64,000 nucleotides of DNA from Burkholderiaceae bacterium 16 (GTDB taxonomy: Bacteria; Pseudomonadota; Gammaproteobacteria; Burkholderiales; Burkholderiaceae), in assembly GCA_000955785.1 (NCBI GenBank), contig JYOD01000019.1, positions 62,001-126,000 of the forward strand, read 5' to 3'. The notes under the pieces were generated by a model that saw only the letters and a list, made by a program, of their open reading frames with translations, ran no database searches and was not told where the DNA came from. Within the stretch, counting starts at the first letter, position 1, and every line of letters begins with the position of its first letter. Made by a program: the position numbers and the translations under genes. Shown piece after piece: positions 51,335 through 59,805 of the stretch.

Positions 51335-53130
51335 TGCGTCGCGCTCCACGGTTCGCTTTCCTGCACCTTGTCGCTCACCACGAGTTGTCGGATCGGCGAA
51401 TCCGGCTGCACATTGAGCGCACGCAGCGCGCCACCGGTAATCGCCGCGAAAGCCGGGCCCGCCGCGGCGCCGCCGTAGTGGCTGCCGGAGGTGGGCTCGT
51501 CCACGCTGACGGCCACGATCACGCGCGGGTTCGACATCGGCGCCAGGCCGATGAAGGAAGCGCGATACTTGCTGCGGTCGTAGCCGCGGCCAACGTGCTT
51601 ATAGGCGGTGCCGGTCTTGCCGCCCACCCGGTAGCCCATCACCTGGGCCTCGGGCGCGGTGCCGCCGGGCGCCGTCACGGTCTCGAGCATGGCCCGCACC
51701 TGGCGCGCCACTTCGGGCGACAGCACGCGCTCGCCGCTAACCGGGCCATTGGCACGGAACATCGTGACCGGGATCAGTTCGCCGTCATGGGCGAAGATGG
51801 TGTAGGCATGGGCGATCTGGAACAGCGACACGGACAGGCCGTAGCCATAGGACATGGTCGCCTGCTCGATGGGCCGCCAGCTCTTGAACGGGCGCACCCG
51901 TCCCGCCACCGCGCCCGGGAAGCCGATCTTGGGCGCCTGCCCCAGGCCCAGGCTGGTATACATATCCCACATTTCCTGCGGCTTGAGCAGCATCGCGATC
52001 TTGGTCGTGCCGATGTTGCTCGACTTCTGGATAATGCCGGCGACCGTCAACGACCCGTAGTTATGGGTGTCGCTGATGGTGGCGCCTTCGTAATTGAACT
52101 TGCCGGTGGTGACGAAGACCGTCGACGGGGTGACGCGCTTAAGCTGCAGTGCGAGGCCGACCGTGATCGGCTTCATCATCGAGCCCGGCTCGAAGGTATC
52201 GGTCAGTACCCGGTTGCGCAGCTGTTCGCCCGACAGCCGGGTGCGGTCGTTGGGGTTGTAGGTCGGCCAGTTGGCCAGCGCCAGCACCTCGCCGGTCTGC
52301 GCGTCGAGCACCACGGCGCTGGCCGCCTTGGCCTTGCTGCGCTCGACGATGGCCTTGACCTCGTTGTGGGCCAGGTACTGGATCTTGGCGTCAATCGAGA
52401 GCTGCTGGTCCTCGCCGTCGCGCGGCGTCTTGAGGATGCCCACATCCTCCACCACGCGGCCGAGGCGGTCCTTGATCACCTGGCGCGCACCGGACTTCCC
52501 GGCCAGCACAGCCTCGCGCGCCAGTTCCACGCCTTCCTGGCCGCGGTCTTCCACATTGGTAAAGCCGACGATGTGCGCCATCGCCTCGCCCTCCGGGTAG
52601 AAGCGCTTGTATTCGCGGGTCTGGTGAATGCCGTCGATCTTGAGCGCGGCGATCTTGTCCGCGGCGTCCGGCAGCACTTGGCGCTTCAGGTAAACGAAGC
52701 TCTTGTCCTCCGTAAACTTGCGGCGCAGTTCCTTGTCACTCATGTCGAGCAGCTTGCTCAACTGGCGAATCTTGTCCGCGTCGATTTCGTCCGGAACGTC
52801 CTCGGGGACCGCCCAGATCGCCTTCACGGGAAGGCTGGTAGCCAGCACCAGGCCATTGCGGTCGAGGATCTTGCCGCGCGTTGCCGGCAGCTCAAGGGTG
52901 CGCTGGAATCGCTTCTTGCCCTCGGCCTCATAGAACTGGTTGCCCGGACCCTGGATCCACAGCGCGCGTCCGGCCAAGGCGACGAAGGCGGCAAACATCA
53001 TGAATACCACCAGCTTGGAGCGCCACATCGGCAGGCGCAGGCCAAGCACGGGGCTGGCCGCGAACTGGCCGGTGCGTGGGCGCGAAGGGTTTCCGCGCTG
53101 GGCGTTTTGCGAGGGCCGGGCGATGGTCAT
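51331..53130 (-). CDS. ftsI: FtsI (PBP3), septal peptidoglycan transpeptidase
   Basis: A 599-residue division-specific penicillin-binding protein. It has a short cytoplasmic tail, one membrane segment (KLVVFMMFAAFVALAGRALW), a non-catalytic pedestal and a transpeptidase domain. The active-site serine motif is GSMMKP, with SSN in QKSSNIGTTK and KTGT in VGGKTGTAYK. It works with FtsW and overlaps ftsL and murE by 4 bases each. Confidence 0.97.
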   Translation of the reverse strand: MTIARPSQNAQRGNPSRPRTGQFAASPVLGLRLPMWRSKLVVFMMFAAFVALAGRALWIQGPGNQFYEAEGKKRFQRTLELPATRGKILDRNGLVLATSLPVKAIWAVPEDVPDEIDADKIRQLSKLLDMSDKELRRKFTEDKSFVYLKRQVLPDAADKIAALKIDGIHQTREYKRFYPEGEAMAHIVGFTNVEDRGQEGVELAREAVLAGKSGARQVIKDRLGRVVEDVGILKTPRDGEDQQLSIDAKIQYLAHNEVKAIVERSKAKAASAVVLDAQTGEVLALANWPTYNPNDRTRLSGEQLRNRVLTDTFEPGSMMKPITVGLALQLKRVTPSTVFVTTGKFNYEGATISDTHNYGSLTVAGIIQKSSNIGTTKIAMLLKPQEMWDMYTSLGLGQAPKIGFPGAVAGRVRPFKSWRPIEQATMSYGYGLSVSLFQIAHAYTIFAHDGELIPVTMFRANGPVSGERVLSPEVARQVRAMLETVTAPGGTAPEAQVMGYRVGGKTGTAYKHVGRGYDRSKYRASFIGLAPMSNPRVIVAVSVDEPTSGSHYGGAAAGPAFAAITGGALRALNVQPDSPIRQLVVSDKVQESEPWSATQ

Positions 53131-53450
53131 GGCTTACTCCCCTCCGGCGCGGCGGCCGCAGGCGCGCGCGCAGGTGGCGCATCAAGCGCCACGCCGGCCA
53201 GATATTGGGTCCTGCCGGGAAGTACCGGCGTCATCTTCAGCTGCGTGCGCGCCGCTTCGGCAATGCGTGCGCTCTTGCCAAGCGCGCTCTGCTGGTACTG
53301 CAAGCGGGACCAGTCGATGTCGAGCTGCCTTTCTTCCGCCTGCGCGCGCTCATAGGCGACGAACAGGGTCCGGGCCTGGTGCTGAGCGCTCACGAGCGAG
53401 AGCGCGCACAACATCAGTGCTGCGAGCAGGAAGAAGGTCAGGCGGTTCAT
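53127..53450 (-). CDS. ftsL: FtsL, divisome coiled-coil membrane protein
   Basis: A 107-residue bitopic protein that with FtsB and FtsQ activates FtsWI. An N-terminal membrane segment ([18 protein letters not shown]) is followed by a heptad-like region ([20 protein letters not shown]) and a Pro/Ala-rich end. Sequence identity in this family is low, so position between rsmH and ftsI supports the call strongly. Confidence 0.95.
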   Translation of the reverse strand: MNRLTFFLLAALMLCALSLVSAQHQARTLFVAYERAQAEERQLDIDWSRLQYQQSALGKSARIAEAARTQLKMTPVLPGRTQYLAGVALDAPPARAPAAAAPEGSKP

Positions 53451-54448
53451 GCTCGGCCCGCCTGCTCGGTGGATACGGATACGGCGGGCAGCTTCTCGGC
53501 CACGCGCATCACGGCCGAGCGCGCGCGCGGGTTGGCTGCGATCTCTTCGGCGCCCGGCTTGACCCGGCCGAGCAGCCTCAGCGTGGGTTGCGGCAACTGG
53601 TCCGCGCGCAGGGGCGCGCGGCGCATGGCGGGGTCGGCGTTCTGCTGCGGACGGGCGTGCGCCAGCATGAACCGCTTGACGATGCGGTCCTCAAGCGAGT
53701 GAAAGCTGATGACCACCAGCCGCCCTCCTGCCTGCAACAAGTCGTAAGCCGCGCTCAGGCCTCTTTCGAGGTCCGCAAGCTCTTGATTGACGTGAATCCG
53801 TAGAGCCTGAAAGGTGCGGGTCGCAGGGTCCTGACCCTTCTCGCGTGTTTTGACGGCTTTCGCCACGAGCGCGGCAAGCTCGGCAGTAGTGGTGAGAGGT
53901 CCGCCATGGCCGGGTTCGCTCCTGCGAGCAACAACCGCCTTTGCAATCTGTACAGCAAACCGTTCTTCCCCATAGTCCCGTATCACCCTCGCGATGTCTT
54001 GCTCATCCGCTTGCGCCAGCCATTGCGCGGCGGTAATGCCGCGCGTGGTGTCCATGCGCATGTCCAGCGGTCCCTCGAAGCGAAAGGAAAAGCCCCGCTC
54101 CGCATCGTCGATCTGGGGCGAGCTGATCCCCAGGTCAAGCAGTATCCCGGTCACCTTGCCGCGTCCTGCCAGCCGGTCCGACATCTCGGCGAAGCTGGTG
54201 TGCTCAATGGAGAAGCGGGCATCCTTGATGGTGCCCGCCTCTGCGATTGCTGCCGGATCCTTGTCGAATGCCACCAGGGCTCCGGCCGGGCCCAGCCGGG
54301 CCAATATTGCCCGGCTGTGCCCCCCTCTGCCGAAGGTGCCGTCCACGTAGACGCCATCCGGCCGCCAGACCAGGGCTTCGACAGCCTCGTCCAGCAACAC
54401 GGTGCGATGGCGCAGGGCGGTGGTCCCTGGCGTTTGGGTTGAGCTCAT
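53447..54448 (-). CDS. rsmH: RsmH (MraW), 16S rRNA m4C1402 methyltransferase
   Basis: A 333-residue SAM-dependent methyltransferase that modifies 16S rRNA C1402. [25 protein letters not shown] and [11 protein letters not shown] are typical. It begins 7 bases after mraZ and overlaps ftsL by 4 bases. Confidence 0.97.
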   Translation of the reverse strand: MSSTQTPGTTALRHRTVLLDEAVEALVWRPDGVYVDGTFGRGGHSRAILARLGPAGALVAFDKDPAAIAEAGTIKDARFSIEHTSFAEMSDRLAGRGKVTGILLDLGISSPQIDDAERGFSFRFEGPLDMRMDTTRGITAAQWLAQADEQDIARVIRDYGEERFAVQIAKAVVARRSEPGHGGPLTTTAELAALVAKAVKTREKGQDPATRTFQALRIHVNQELADLERGLSAAYDLLQAGGRLVVISFHSLEDRIVKRFMLAHARPQQNADPAMRRAPLRADQLPQPTLRLLGRVKPGAEEIAANPRARSAVMRVAEKLPAVSVSTEQAGRA

Positions 54449-54455
54449 GACCTCG

Positions 54456-54884
54456 TCAGAAAGAGAAGTTCTTCAATGCATCCGGCATGCCCTGTGCCAT
54501 CGCCTGCTGTTCCTTGGCGGCGTAGGTTGCGGCGTCCCAGACTTCGAAATGGCTGCCCATTCCAAGCAGCATGACTTCCTTGTCGAGCATGGCGGCATTG
54601 CGCAGTTCGGGGGCAATCAGCACCCGGCCCGCGCCGTCCATGTCGACGTCAGCGGCATTGCCCAGGAAGATGCGCTTCCACCAATGCGCGTCCATCGGCA
54701 AGGCCGCAATGCGACTACGGAAGTTTTCCCATTCAGGGCGGGGAAACAGCAGCAGGCAGCCGTCCGGGTGCTTGGTCAGCGTCACCCGGCCTTCGGCCTG
54801 CTGTTGCAGCGCTTCACGGTGCCGCGCCGGAATCGACATCCGGCCCTTGGCATCCAGTGACAGCGCCGATGCTCCCTGAAACAA
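54456..54884 (-). CDS. mraZ: MraZ, dcw operon transcriptional repressor
   Basis: A 142-residue AbrB-like DNA-binding protein with two DxxGR repeats: DAKGR at 11-15 and DGAGR at 83-87. In E. coli and Mycoplasma MraZ binds tandem repeats in its own promoter and controls the dcw cluster. Here four 10-bp repeats lie about 95-135 bases upstream and overlap the promoter, so autoregulation is very likely. It is the first gene of the cluster. Confidence 0.96.
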   Translation of the reverse strand: MFQGASALSLDAKGRMSIPARHREALQQQAEGRVTLTKHPDGCLLLFPRPEWENFRSRIAALPMDAHWWKRIFLGNAADVDMDGAGRVLIAPELRNAAMLDKEVMLLGMGSHFEVWDAATYAAKEQQAMAQGMPDALKNFSF

Positions 54885-54979
54885 GCTAGCCCCCGATCCG
54901 CGCCGGCATCTTTACCGCCGGTTGGCGCGTGAATCCTTCGGAATCCGACGTTGGGCGATGATCCCACAGCCAGACTACC

Positions 54980-55019
54980 TTTTCACACAAAAATACACTT
55001 CCTCACACTATTTCCCACT
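54980..55019 (-). promoter_or_regulatory. MraZ-type operator: four 10-bp direct repeats
   Basis: On the minus strand the sequence reads as four consecutive 10-base units, AGTGGGAAAT, AGTGTGAGGA, AGTGTATTTT and TGTGTGAAAA, each with GTG at the same place. This matches the known MraZ operator pattern (short GTG-containing boxes at 10-base spacing). The first unit overlaps the -10 element of the promoter, as expected for repression. Confidence 0.8.
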
Positions 55020-55045
55020 TTAGAGGAAGCGATTTGGCGGGTCAA
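55017..55045 (-). promoter_or_regulatory. mraZ (dcw cluster) promoter
   Basis: On the minus strand, TTGACC (55040-55045; five of six to consensus) and TAAAGT (55017-55022; four of six) are exactly 17 bases apart. Transcription would start near 55010, about 125 bases before mraZ, within the MraZ repeat array. Confidence 0.7.
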
Positions 55046-55260
55046 GGCTCGCCGCAAGGCAACAAACCGGGTTTTTCGAATTAGAACAATGACTTAGCGC
55101 GCACACTTCACGCACCGAAAAAGTGAATCCCTAATGAAATGAAGATCTTATGGAGGAAAGCAGAGAAACCACCTGAGAACAGCGGGGGGAGGAACTGCCT
55201 GCAGCACGAAATTCAGCCACGCGGGACCGATGGAAGGATACAACGTTTTGGCGTCTACCC

Positions 55261-55316
55261 TGCGTACGGAGGGTGTCAGTTGACGCGCTGCGTACGGAGG
55301 GTGCCCGTTGCTGCGC
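55261..55316. repeat. 28-bp tandem direct repeat, two copies
   Basis: TGCGTACGGAGGGTG occurs at 55261-55275 and again at 55289-55303. Each is followed by a similar 13-base spacer ending in CGC (GTTGACGCGC versus GTTGCTGCGC), giving a 28-base period. The role is unknown. Confidence 0.75.
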
Positions 55317-55387
55317 TGCGCGAGGCAACTGCGCGTGGCGAGCGGCGAATGCCGCGGGGATTCATCCTGCGCCGTACCGTAGCGCCG

Positions 55388-56011
55388 TCAGATCCGGTAC
55401 GCGGCGGCGGTCATGACCCGGGAGGCTGCTCGCATCATCGCCCGCACCGGTGCGGGCAGCGGCATGCCCCCCGCCTCGCGGGCGGCGGCGCCGTGGCGGA
55501 CCTCATCATCGCGCATCTGTTCCAGGATCGCGCGCGAGCGGGCGTCGGCAGCGGGAATCTGTTCGAGATGGCCGTTAAGGTGCTGCTCGACCTGATACTC
55601 GGTCTCGGACACGAAACCCAGGCTGACCCGGTCGCCTGCCCGCCCTGCAGCCCAGCCGATGGCAAACGCGCCGGCATACCAGAGGGGGTTGAGCAGGCTC
55701 GGGCGCGAGCCAAGCTCACGCAGACGCTCGGCGCACCAGCCGAGGTGGTCTTCTTCCTCGCGCGCGGCCTCGTCCATCTGCGCGCGCACCTGCGCGGTCC
55801 GCGCGGTCAGCTTCTGCGCCTGGTAGAGAGCCTGCGCGCAGACCTCGCCCACGTGGTTGACCCGCATGAGCCCGGCCACATGGCGGCGTTGCGACTGGTC
55901 CAGGCTGTCCGTATCGGGCGCGAGGGTTTCCGCCGGATTGGCGCGGCTGGCACGGGTGACGCCTGCGATCGCGCGCAAGGCCACATCGAATTCGCGAATC
56001 AAATTATCCAT
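55388..56011 (-). CDS. coq7: Coq7, 2-polyprenyl-3-methyl-6-methoxy-1,4-benzoquinone hydroxylase
   Basis: A 207-residue di-iron hydroxylase for the last ring hydroxylation of ubiquinone synthesis. The carboxylate/His ligands are visible in [15 protein letters not shown] (E-x-x-H-type helix), EEEDHLGWC, and [11 protein letters not shown]. It replaces the flavin enzyme UbiF found in E. coli. The ATG at 56011 begins MDNLIREFD. Together with ispB it gives this window two ubiquinone genes. Confidence 0.94.
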   Translation of the reverse strand: MDNLIREFDVALRAIAGVTRASRANPAETLAPDTDSLDQSQRRHVAGLMRVNHVGEVCAQALYQAQKLTARTAQVRAQMDEAAREEEDHLGWCAERLRELGSRPSLLNPLWYAGAFAIGWAAGRAGDRVSLGFVSETEYQVEQHLNGHLEQIPAADARSRAILEQMRDDEVRHGAAAREAGGMPLPAPVRAMMRAASRVMTAAAYRI

Positions 56012-56349
56012 GAATGCATCGCTGGTGGTTGCTCGGGCCAGGCGTGCCGCCCGCTCCCGCCGCGGCGGGCACAACGCTTGTGAAATCGCCCCGGGATTTC
56101 CCGCATTGTACCGTGAGCGCGTCGCGCCCCGCCCTGCAGCCAGCCCCCGCCAGGGCCAGCGCCTGCCGCATCCGATACTCCAAAACCCTGAGTTGTGAAA
56201 AGTTGACAAGGGCAGTCGCCCCGATTGTGAAAAGAGGGCGGTTTGTTACAGTACTTGGCAGCTTCTGACGAAGTTGGGTAAGCGGTGCATGGAGACTCAG
56301 GAGGTTTCTCCGCTGACCACCAATAATTCTTACATGGAGATCATCGAGC
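56012..56349. other. intergenic region between coq7 and the porin gene
   Basis: About 340 bases between divergent genes. It holds two copies of TTGTGAAAAG (56193-56202 and 56225-56234), a TTGACA at 56203-56208, and the proposed porin promoter. The porin message would have a leader of about 90 bases. No gene is seen. Confidence 0.5.
56225..56252 (+). promoter_or_regulatory. promoter-like element for the porin gene
   Basis: TTGTGA (56225-56230) and TACAGT (56247-56252) are 16 bases apart, each four of six to consensus. The -35 is part of the second TTGTGAAAAG repeat. Confidence 0.4.
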
Positions 56350-57465
56350 ATGAAAAAATCGCTTCTCGCGCTGGCTGCGCTGGGTGCATTTGCGAGTGCC
56401 GCACAGGCACAGTCCAGCGTGACGCTGTACGGCGTGGCGGATATAAACCTCGAATACGTCAGTCACATGGGCTCGCAAACGCCGACGATTGCCAACGGCT
56501 TTAATGCCGGCCAGGGTAATAACCTGTACCGCATGTCGTCCGGCGGCCTGTCCGGTTCGCGTTGGGGTCTGCGTGGCGTGGAAGACCTGGGCAGCGGCAT
56601 GAAGGCCCTGTTCGTGCTCGAAAGTGGTTTCGGCCTTGACAATGGATCGCTTCAGCAGGGCGGCCGCATGTTCGGTCGTCAAGCGTACGTCGGCCTGGAA
56701 AGCGCCCAGGCTGGCCGCTTCACCTTCGGTCGCCAGTACACCACGCTGTTCGACCTGCTCGCCAACTTCTCGCCCAGCGGCTATGCAACCCAGTATGAAC
56801 CGGTGGTGGCCCAGCTCGGCCTGAACTTCCGCTCGGACAATACCGCCAAGTACACCGGCGTATTCGGCCCGGTAACCGCCATCGCCCACTGGTCGTTCGG
56901 CAACGGCGTGGCCGGCAACGGCGAAGTCCCGGGACAATTCCGCCGCGATACGGGCTACGGCGCCGGTGCAGCATACGCTGCCGGTCCGTTCGGCGTGACC
57001 GTCGCCTACGACCAGTACAACCCGACCCTGAGCGCGGCCGGCGACACCGGCACCTTCAAGAAGGCCGCAGTAGCAGGCAGCTATGCCTTCGGCGCGGCCA
57101 AGATCATGGGCGGCTATCGTTGGGGTCAGTCCAAGGCGCAGAACGGCACGGCCCTGCTGCGTGACAACTACTACTGGATTGGCGCTAACTATCAGGTCCT
57201 GCCGGCGTTGGGCCTGACGCTGCAGTACACCTACGACGACGTTATCAAGCTGAACAATGTGAACGTCACGAACCCTTGGCAGATCGGGTTCATCGCCGAC
57301 TACAACCTGTCCAAGCGCACCGACGTCTACCTGACCACCGCATTCTCGAAGAATGCAGGCCTGAACTTCGACACCTCGGCGATCAGCTTCGCCAATGGCT
57401 ACTTCCTCGGCACCGGCAAGAACACCATGATCGGCGCGGCCGTGGGTATCCGCCACAAGTTCTGA
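56350..57465 (+). CDS. general outer-membrane porin (Gram-negative trimeric type)
   Basis: A 371-residue outer-membrane protein. The signal peptide MKKSLLALAALGAFASAAQA is cleaved before QSSVTLYGVADINLEYV, the standard start of betaproteobacterial porins (Omp32/OpcP type). The barrel shows alternating aromatic strands, contains FGRQAYVGLES and ends in the sorting signal with terminal Phe (VGIRHKF). It forms a passive channel for small hydrophilic solutes. A strong terminator follows 20 bases after the stop, so it is probably monocistronic. Confidence 0.95.
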   Translation: MKKSLLALAALGAFASAAQAQSSVTLYGVADINLEYVSHMGSQTPTIANGFNAGQGNNLYRMSSGGLSGSRWGLRGVEDLGSGMKALFVLESGFGLDNGSLQQGGRMFGRQAYVGLESAQAGRFTFGRQYTTLFDLLANFSPSGYATQYEPVVAQLGLNFRSDNTAKYTGVFGPVTAIAHWSFGNGVAGNGEVPGQFRRDTGYGAGAAYAAGPFGVTVAYDQYNPTLSAAGDTGTFKKAAVAGSYAFGAAKIMGGYRWGQSKAQNGTALLRDNYYWIGANYQVLPALGLTLQYTYDDVIKLNNVNVTNPWQIGFIADYNLSKRTDVYLTTAFSKNAGLNFDTSAISFANGYFLGTGKNTMIGAAVGIRHKF

Positions 57466-57485
57466 GCGCATCCGCGTTCTTTTGC

Positions 57486-57510
57486 AAAGGCACCTTCGGG
57501 TGCCTTTTTT
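57486..57510 (+). terminator. terminator after the porin gene
   Basis: The stem AAAGGCACC / GGTGCCTTT with a TTCG tetraloop ends in six T, a strong intrinsic terminator. Confidence 0.92.
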
Positions 57511-57653
57511 GCTTTCCGGCCGCGCCTCGTGCTCCTTCTTAGGGCATCACCCCATCGGCACTTTGTTATGCCGACACTACAATGCAGCAGCCTCTTCGGC
57601 CGCATTCAAATCGTGCCGTGCGGCCGCAGCCAAAACCAACAAGGAGACAGCCC

Positions 57654-58670
57654 ATGCACCGCACCCGCCGCCGCGCGGCCCAAATGCTGCTGGCCACTAT
57701 CGCCGGCGCATGCCTTGGCGCCTTCGCCTGGCAAGCCCCCGTGCTGGCCGCCGACCCTTACCCCAACAAGCCGATCCGACTGGTGGTTCCGTTCCCCGCC
57801 GGCGGCACCACCGACATCCTCGCCCGCGCGGTGGCCGCCGAACTGTCGAAGCTGCAGGGATGGAATGTGGTGGTCGACAACCGGCCGGGCGCGGGGGGCA
57901 ACATCGGCGCCGACATGGTCGCCAAGGCAGCGCCGGATGGCTACACGCTGCTGATGGGTACCGTCGGCACGCATGGCATCAACCAGTCGCTCTATGGCAA
58001 GTTGCCATTCGACCCGATCAAGGACTTCGCACCCATCACCGAGGTGGCCTCCGTGCCGAATGTGCTGGTGGTCAATCCGGCCTTCGCCCAGCAGAACCGC
58101 ATCAACAGCGTCAACGACCTGATTACCTACGCGCGCGCCAATCCCGGCAAGCTCAATATGGCATCAAGCGGCAACGGCACCTCGATCCATCTCGCCGGCG
58201 AGTTGTTCAAGACCCAGACCCGTACCTTCATGGTGCACTTCCCCTACAAAGGCAGCGGCCCGGCACTGACCGACCTGGCCGGGGGCACCATGCAGCTGAT
58301 GTTCGACAACCTGCCTTCGTCGATGGCGCTGATCAAGTCCGGCAAGCTCAAGGCGCTGGCAGTCACCAGCGCCAAACCCTCTCCGGCGCTGCCCGGCGTG
58401 CCGACGGTGGCCGAAGCGGGTCACCTGCCCGGCTTCGAGGCCAGTTCCTGGTTCGGCCTGCTGGCACCCGCAGGCACACCGCACGACATCGTCGCGCGCA
58501 TCCAGCAGGAAGTCGCCCGCTCGCTAGCCACGCCAGCGGTGCGGGAGAAGATGCAGGCCCAGGGCGCGGAGCCGGTCGGCAATACGCCGGAGCAGTTCGC
58601 GGCCTTTATTCGCGCCGAACACGCCAAGTGGGCCAAGGTCGTCAAGGATTCGGGCGCCAAGGTAGATTGA
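57654..58670 (+). CDS. Bug-family (TctC-type) periplasmic solute-binding protein
   Basis: A 338-residue periplasmic receptor. The N-terminus is a signal peptide with Arg-rich start and hydrophobic core, cleaved around [12 protein letters not shown]. The mature sequence has the Bug hallmark [20 protein letters not shown] near 42-61, then [18 protein letters not shown]. Bug proteins bind carboxylates or aromatic acids and are greatly expanded in Bordetella and Cupriavidus; most lack a cognate TctAB transporter, as here. AAGGAG stands seven bases before the ATG. A MarR regulator gene follows 68 bases downstream, suggesting ligand-linked control. Confidence 0.93.
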   Translation: MHRTRRRAAQMLLATIAGACLGAFAWQAPVLAADPYPNKPIRLVVPFPAGGTTDILARAVAAELSKLQGWNVVVDNRPGAGGNIGADMVAKAAPDGYTLLMGTVGTHGINQSLYGKLPFDPIKDFAPITEVASVPNVLVVNPAFAQQNRINSVNDLITYARANPGKLNMASSGNGTSIHLAGELFKTQTRTFMVHFPYKGSGPALTDLAGGTMQLMFDNLPSSMALIKSGKLKALAVTSAKPSPALPGVPTVAEAGHLPGFEASSWFGLLAPAGTPHDIVARIQQEVARSLATPAVREKMQAQGAEPVGNTPEQFAAFIRAEHAKWAKVVKDSGAKVD

Positions 58671-58704
58671 GGCCCCCTGCGGCCCGTGGCGGCACGCGAG
58701 CGCA

Positions 58705-58721
58705 TATACTTGAGGCATCAA
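58705..58721 (+). promoter_or_regulatory. possible promoter and operator of the MarR gene
   Basis: TATACT (58705-58710) looks like a -10, and the dyad TTGA-GGCA-TCAA (58710-58721) overlaps its end, 18 bases before the ATG. This placement suits autorepression by the MarR protein. No good -35 is visible. Confidence 0.35.
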
Positions 58722-58738
58722 ACAACCTGCGTGCCGCG

Positions 58739-59284
58739 ATGCCCATCACACCTGCCGCCGAAGCTGCCGGGAGCTCCGGGACCTCCGGAATCCCTGAGAA
58801 GGCCGGCGCCGAAGAGGCGCCGGTCGATCTCGAAACCCGCGCCGAAGACACCACCCATGATGCCCTGCGCCTGTGGCTGCGGCTGCTGACCTGCACCAAC
58901 CTGGTCGAGTCCGACATCCGCTCGCGCCTGCGCCAGGATTTCGCCTGTACTTTGCCGCGCTTCGACCTGATGTCCCAGCTCGACCGCCATCCCGAAGGCC
59001 TGAAGATGGGCGAGCTGTCGCGCCGCATGATGGTCACCGGCGGCAATGTCACCGGCATCACCGACCAGCTCCAGCAAGAAGGCCTGGTTTCGCGCGAGGC
59101 GCTGCCAAGCGATCGCCGCGCCTACCTGATCCGGCTCACCCCGGCCGGGCGCACGGCGTTCTCCAGGATGGCGCGCGCGCATGAGGCATGGATCGAGCAG
59201 TTGTTCAGCGGCCTGCCGCAAGCCGACCGGCGCGCGCTGTTCCGCCTGCTGGGCAAGCTCAAGGCTGGCCTGATGAGCGCATGA
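58739..59284 (+). CDS. MarR-family transcriptional regulator
   Basis: A 181-residue regulator. After a 40-residue Ala/Pro/Glu-rich N-terminal extension, the MarR core includes MGELSRRMMVTGGNVTGITDQLQQ (recognition region) and SREALPSDRRAYLIRLTPAG (wing). MarR proteins usually respond to aromatic or phenolic compounds and repress nearby catabolic or efflux genes. It lies 68 bases after the Bug gene and overlaps the next lipoprotein gene by 4 bases. Confidence 0.9.
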   Translation: MPITPAAEAAGSSGTSGIPEKAGAEEAPVDLETRAEDTTHDALRLWLRLLTCTNLVESDIRSRLRQDFACTLPRFDLMSQLDRHPEGLKMGELSRRMMVTGGNVTGITDQLQQEGLVSREALPSDRRAYLIRLTPAGRTAFSRMARAHEAWIEQLFSGLPQADRRALFRLLGKLKAGLMSA

Positions 59285-59736
59285 ACACACGCCGGCCGGG
59301 ACCGCCCGCGCTTGCCGCCTTGCTGCTGCCACTGCTGTTGGCAGCCGCCTGCCAGAGCGCGCCGCCGGGGCCGCAGATCACGCCGCTCAATGCCACGATC
59401 AAGCTTGGGCGCATCAGCGCGAAGACGCTGGCAGGCCGGGTCGATATACCGGATGCGGGCACGGTGAACTCCGCGGTAGGCGTTGGTGGCGCGGCCTGGG
59501 GCGGCGGCGGCTGGGGCGGCGGCAGCGTTGGTTTTTCCATCGACCTGAACCAGTTGCTCAACCCGCCGCCGCGGCCGCAGATGGACCTGTACCAATACGT
59601 GGTGGTGGCCCTCGATGGCAGCCGCATCACCGTCAATGGTCCGGCGGCGCCTGGCTTGGAGCCGGGGGCCTGCGTACGGATGGTCTATCCCGATGGCGCT
59701 CTCGAGCCGCGGCTTGCGCCTTCGCGCGAATGCTGA
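59281..59736 (+). CDS. small predicted lipoprotein with Gly/Trp-rich segment
   Basis: A 151-residue protein of unknown function. The signal ends in LLLAAAC, with lipidated Cys near residue 24. The mature part contains a Gly/Trp-rich segment (AAWGGGGWGGGSVGF) and the pattern YQYVVVALDGSRITVNGPA...LEPGACVRMVYPDG, which resembles outer-membrane glycine-zipper or SlyB-like lipoproteins only loosely. It overlaps the MarR stop by 4 bases, so it is cotranslated with the regulator. A shared terminator follows. Confidence 0.72.
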   Translation: MNTRRPGPPALAALLLPLLLAAACQSAPPGPQITPLNATIKLGRISAKTLAGRVDIPDAGTVNSAVGVGGAAWGGGGWGGGSVGFSIDLNQLLNPPPRPQMDLYQYVVVALDGSRITVNGPAAPGLEPGACVRMVYPDGALEPRLAPSREC

Positions 59737-59754
59737 CGAATCCCCGCGCCAAAT

Positions 59755-59783
59755 AAAAAACGGCCTCCGCGCGGGAGGCCGTT
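59755..59783. terminator. bidirectional terminator between lipoprotein gene and fadD
   Basis: A 10-bp stem (AACGGCCTCC / GGAGGCCGTT) with a GCGC loop region; on the minus strand it is followed by six T, ending fadD. It lies 23 bases past the fadD stop and 19 past the lipoprotein stop. Confidence 0.85.
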
Positions 59784-59805
59784 CTACCGTCGCTGGCGCC
59801 CTGGC

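Larger units (their letters stand above)
54885..55387. other. regulatory region between coq7 and mraZ
   Basis: About 500 bases, lower in GC near mraZ. It contains the mraZ promoter and repeat array (54980-55045) and, closer to coq7, a 28-base direct repeat (55261-55316). No gene is seen. Confidence 0.6.
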
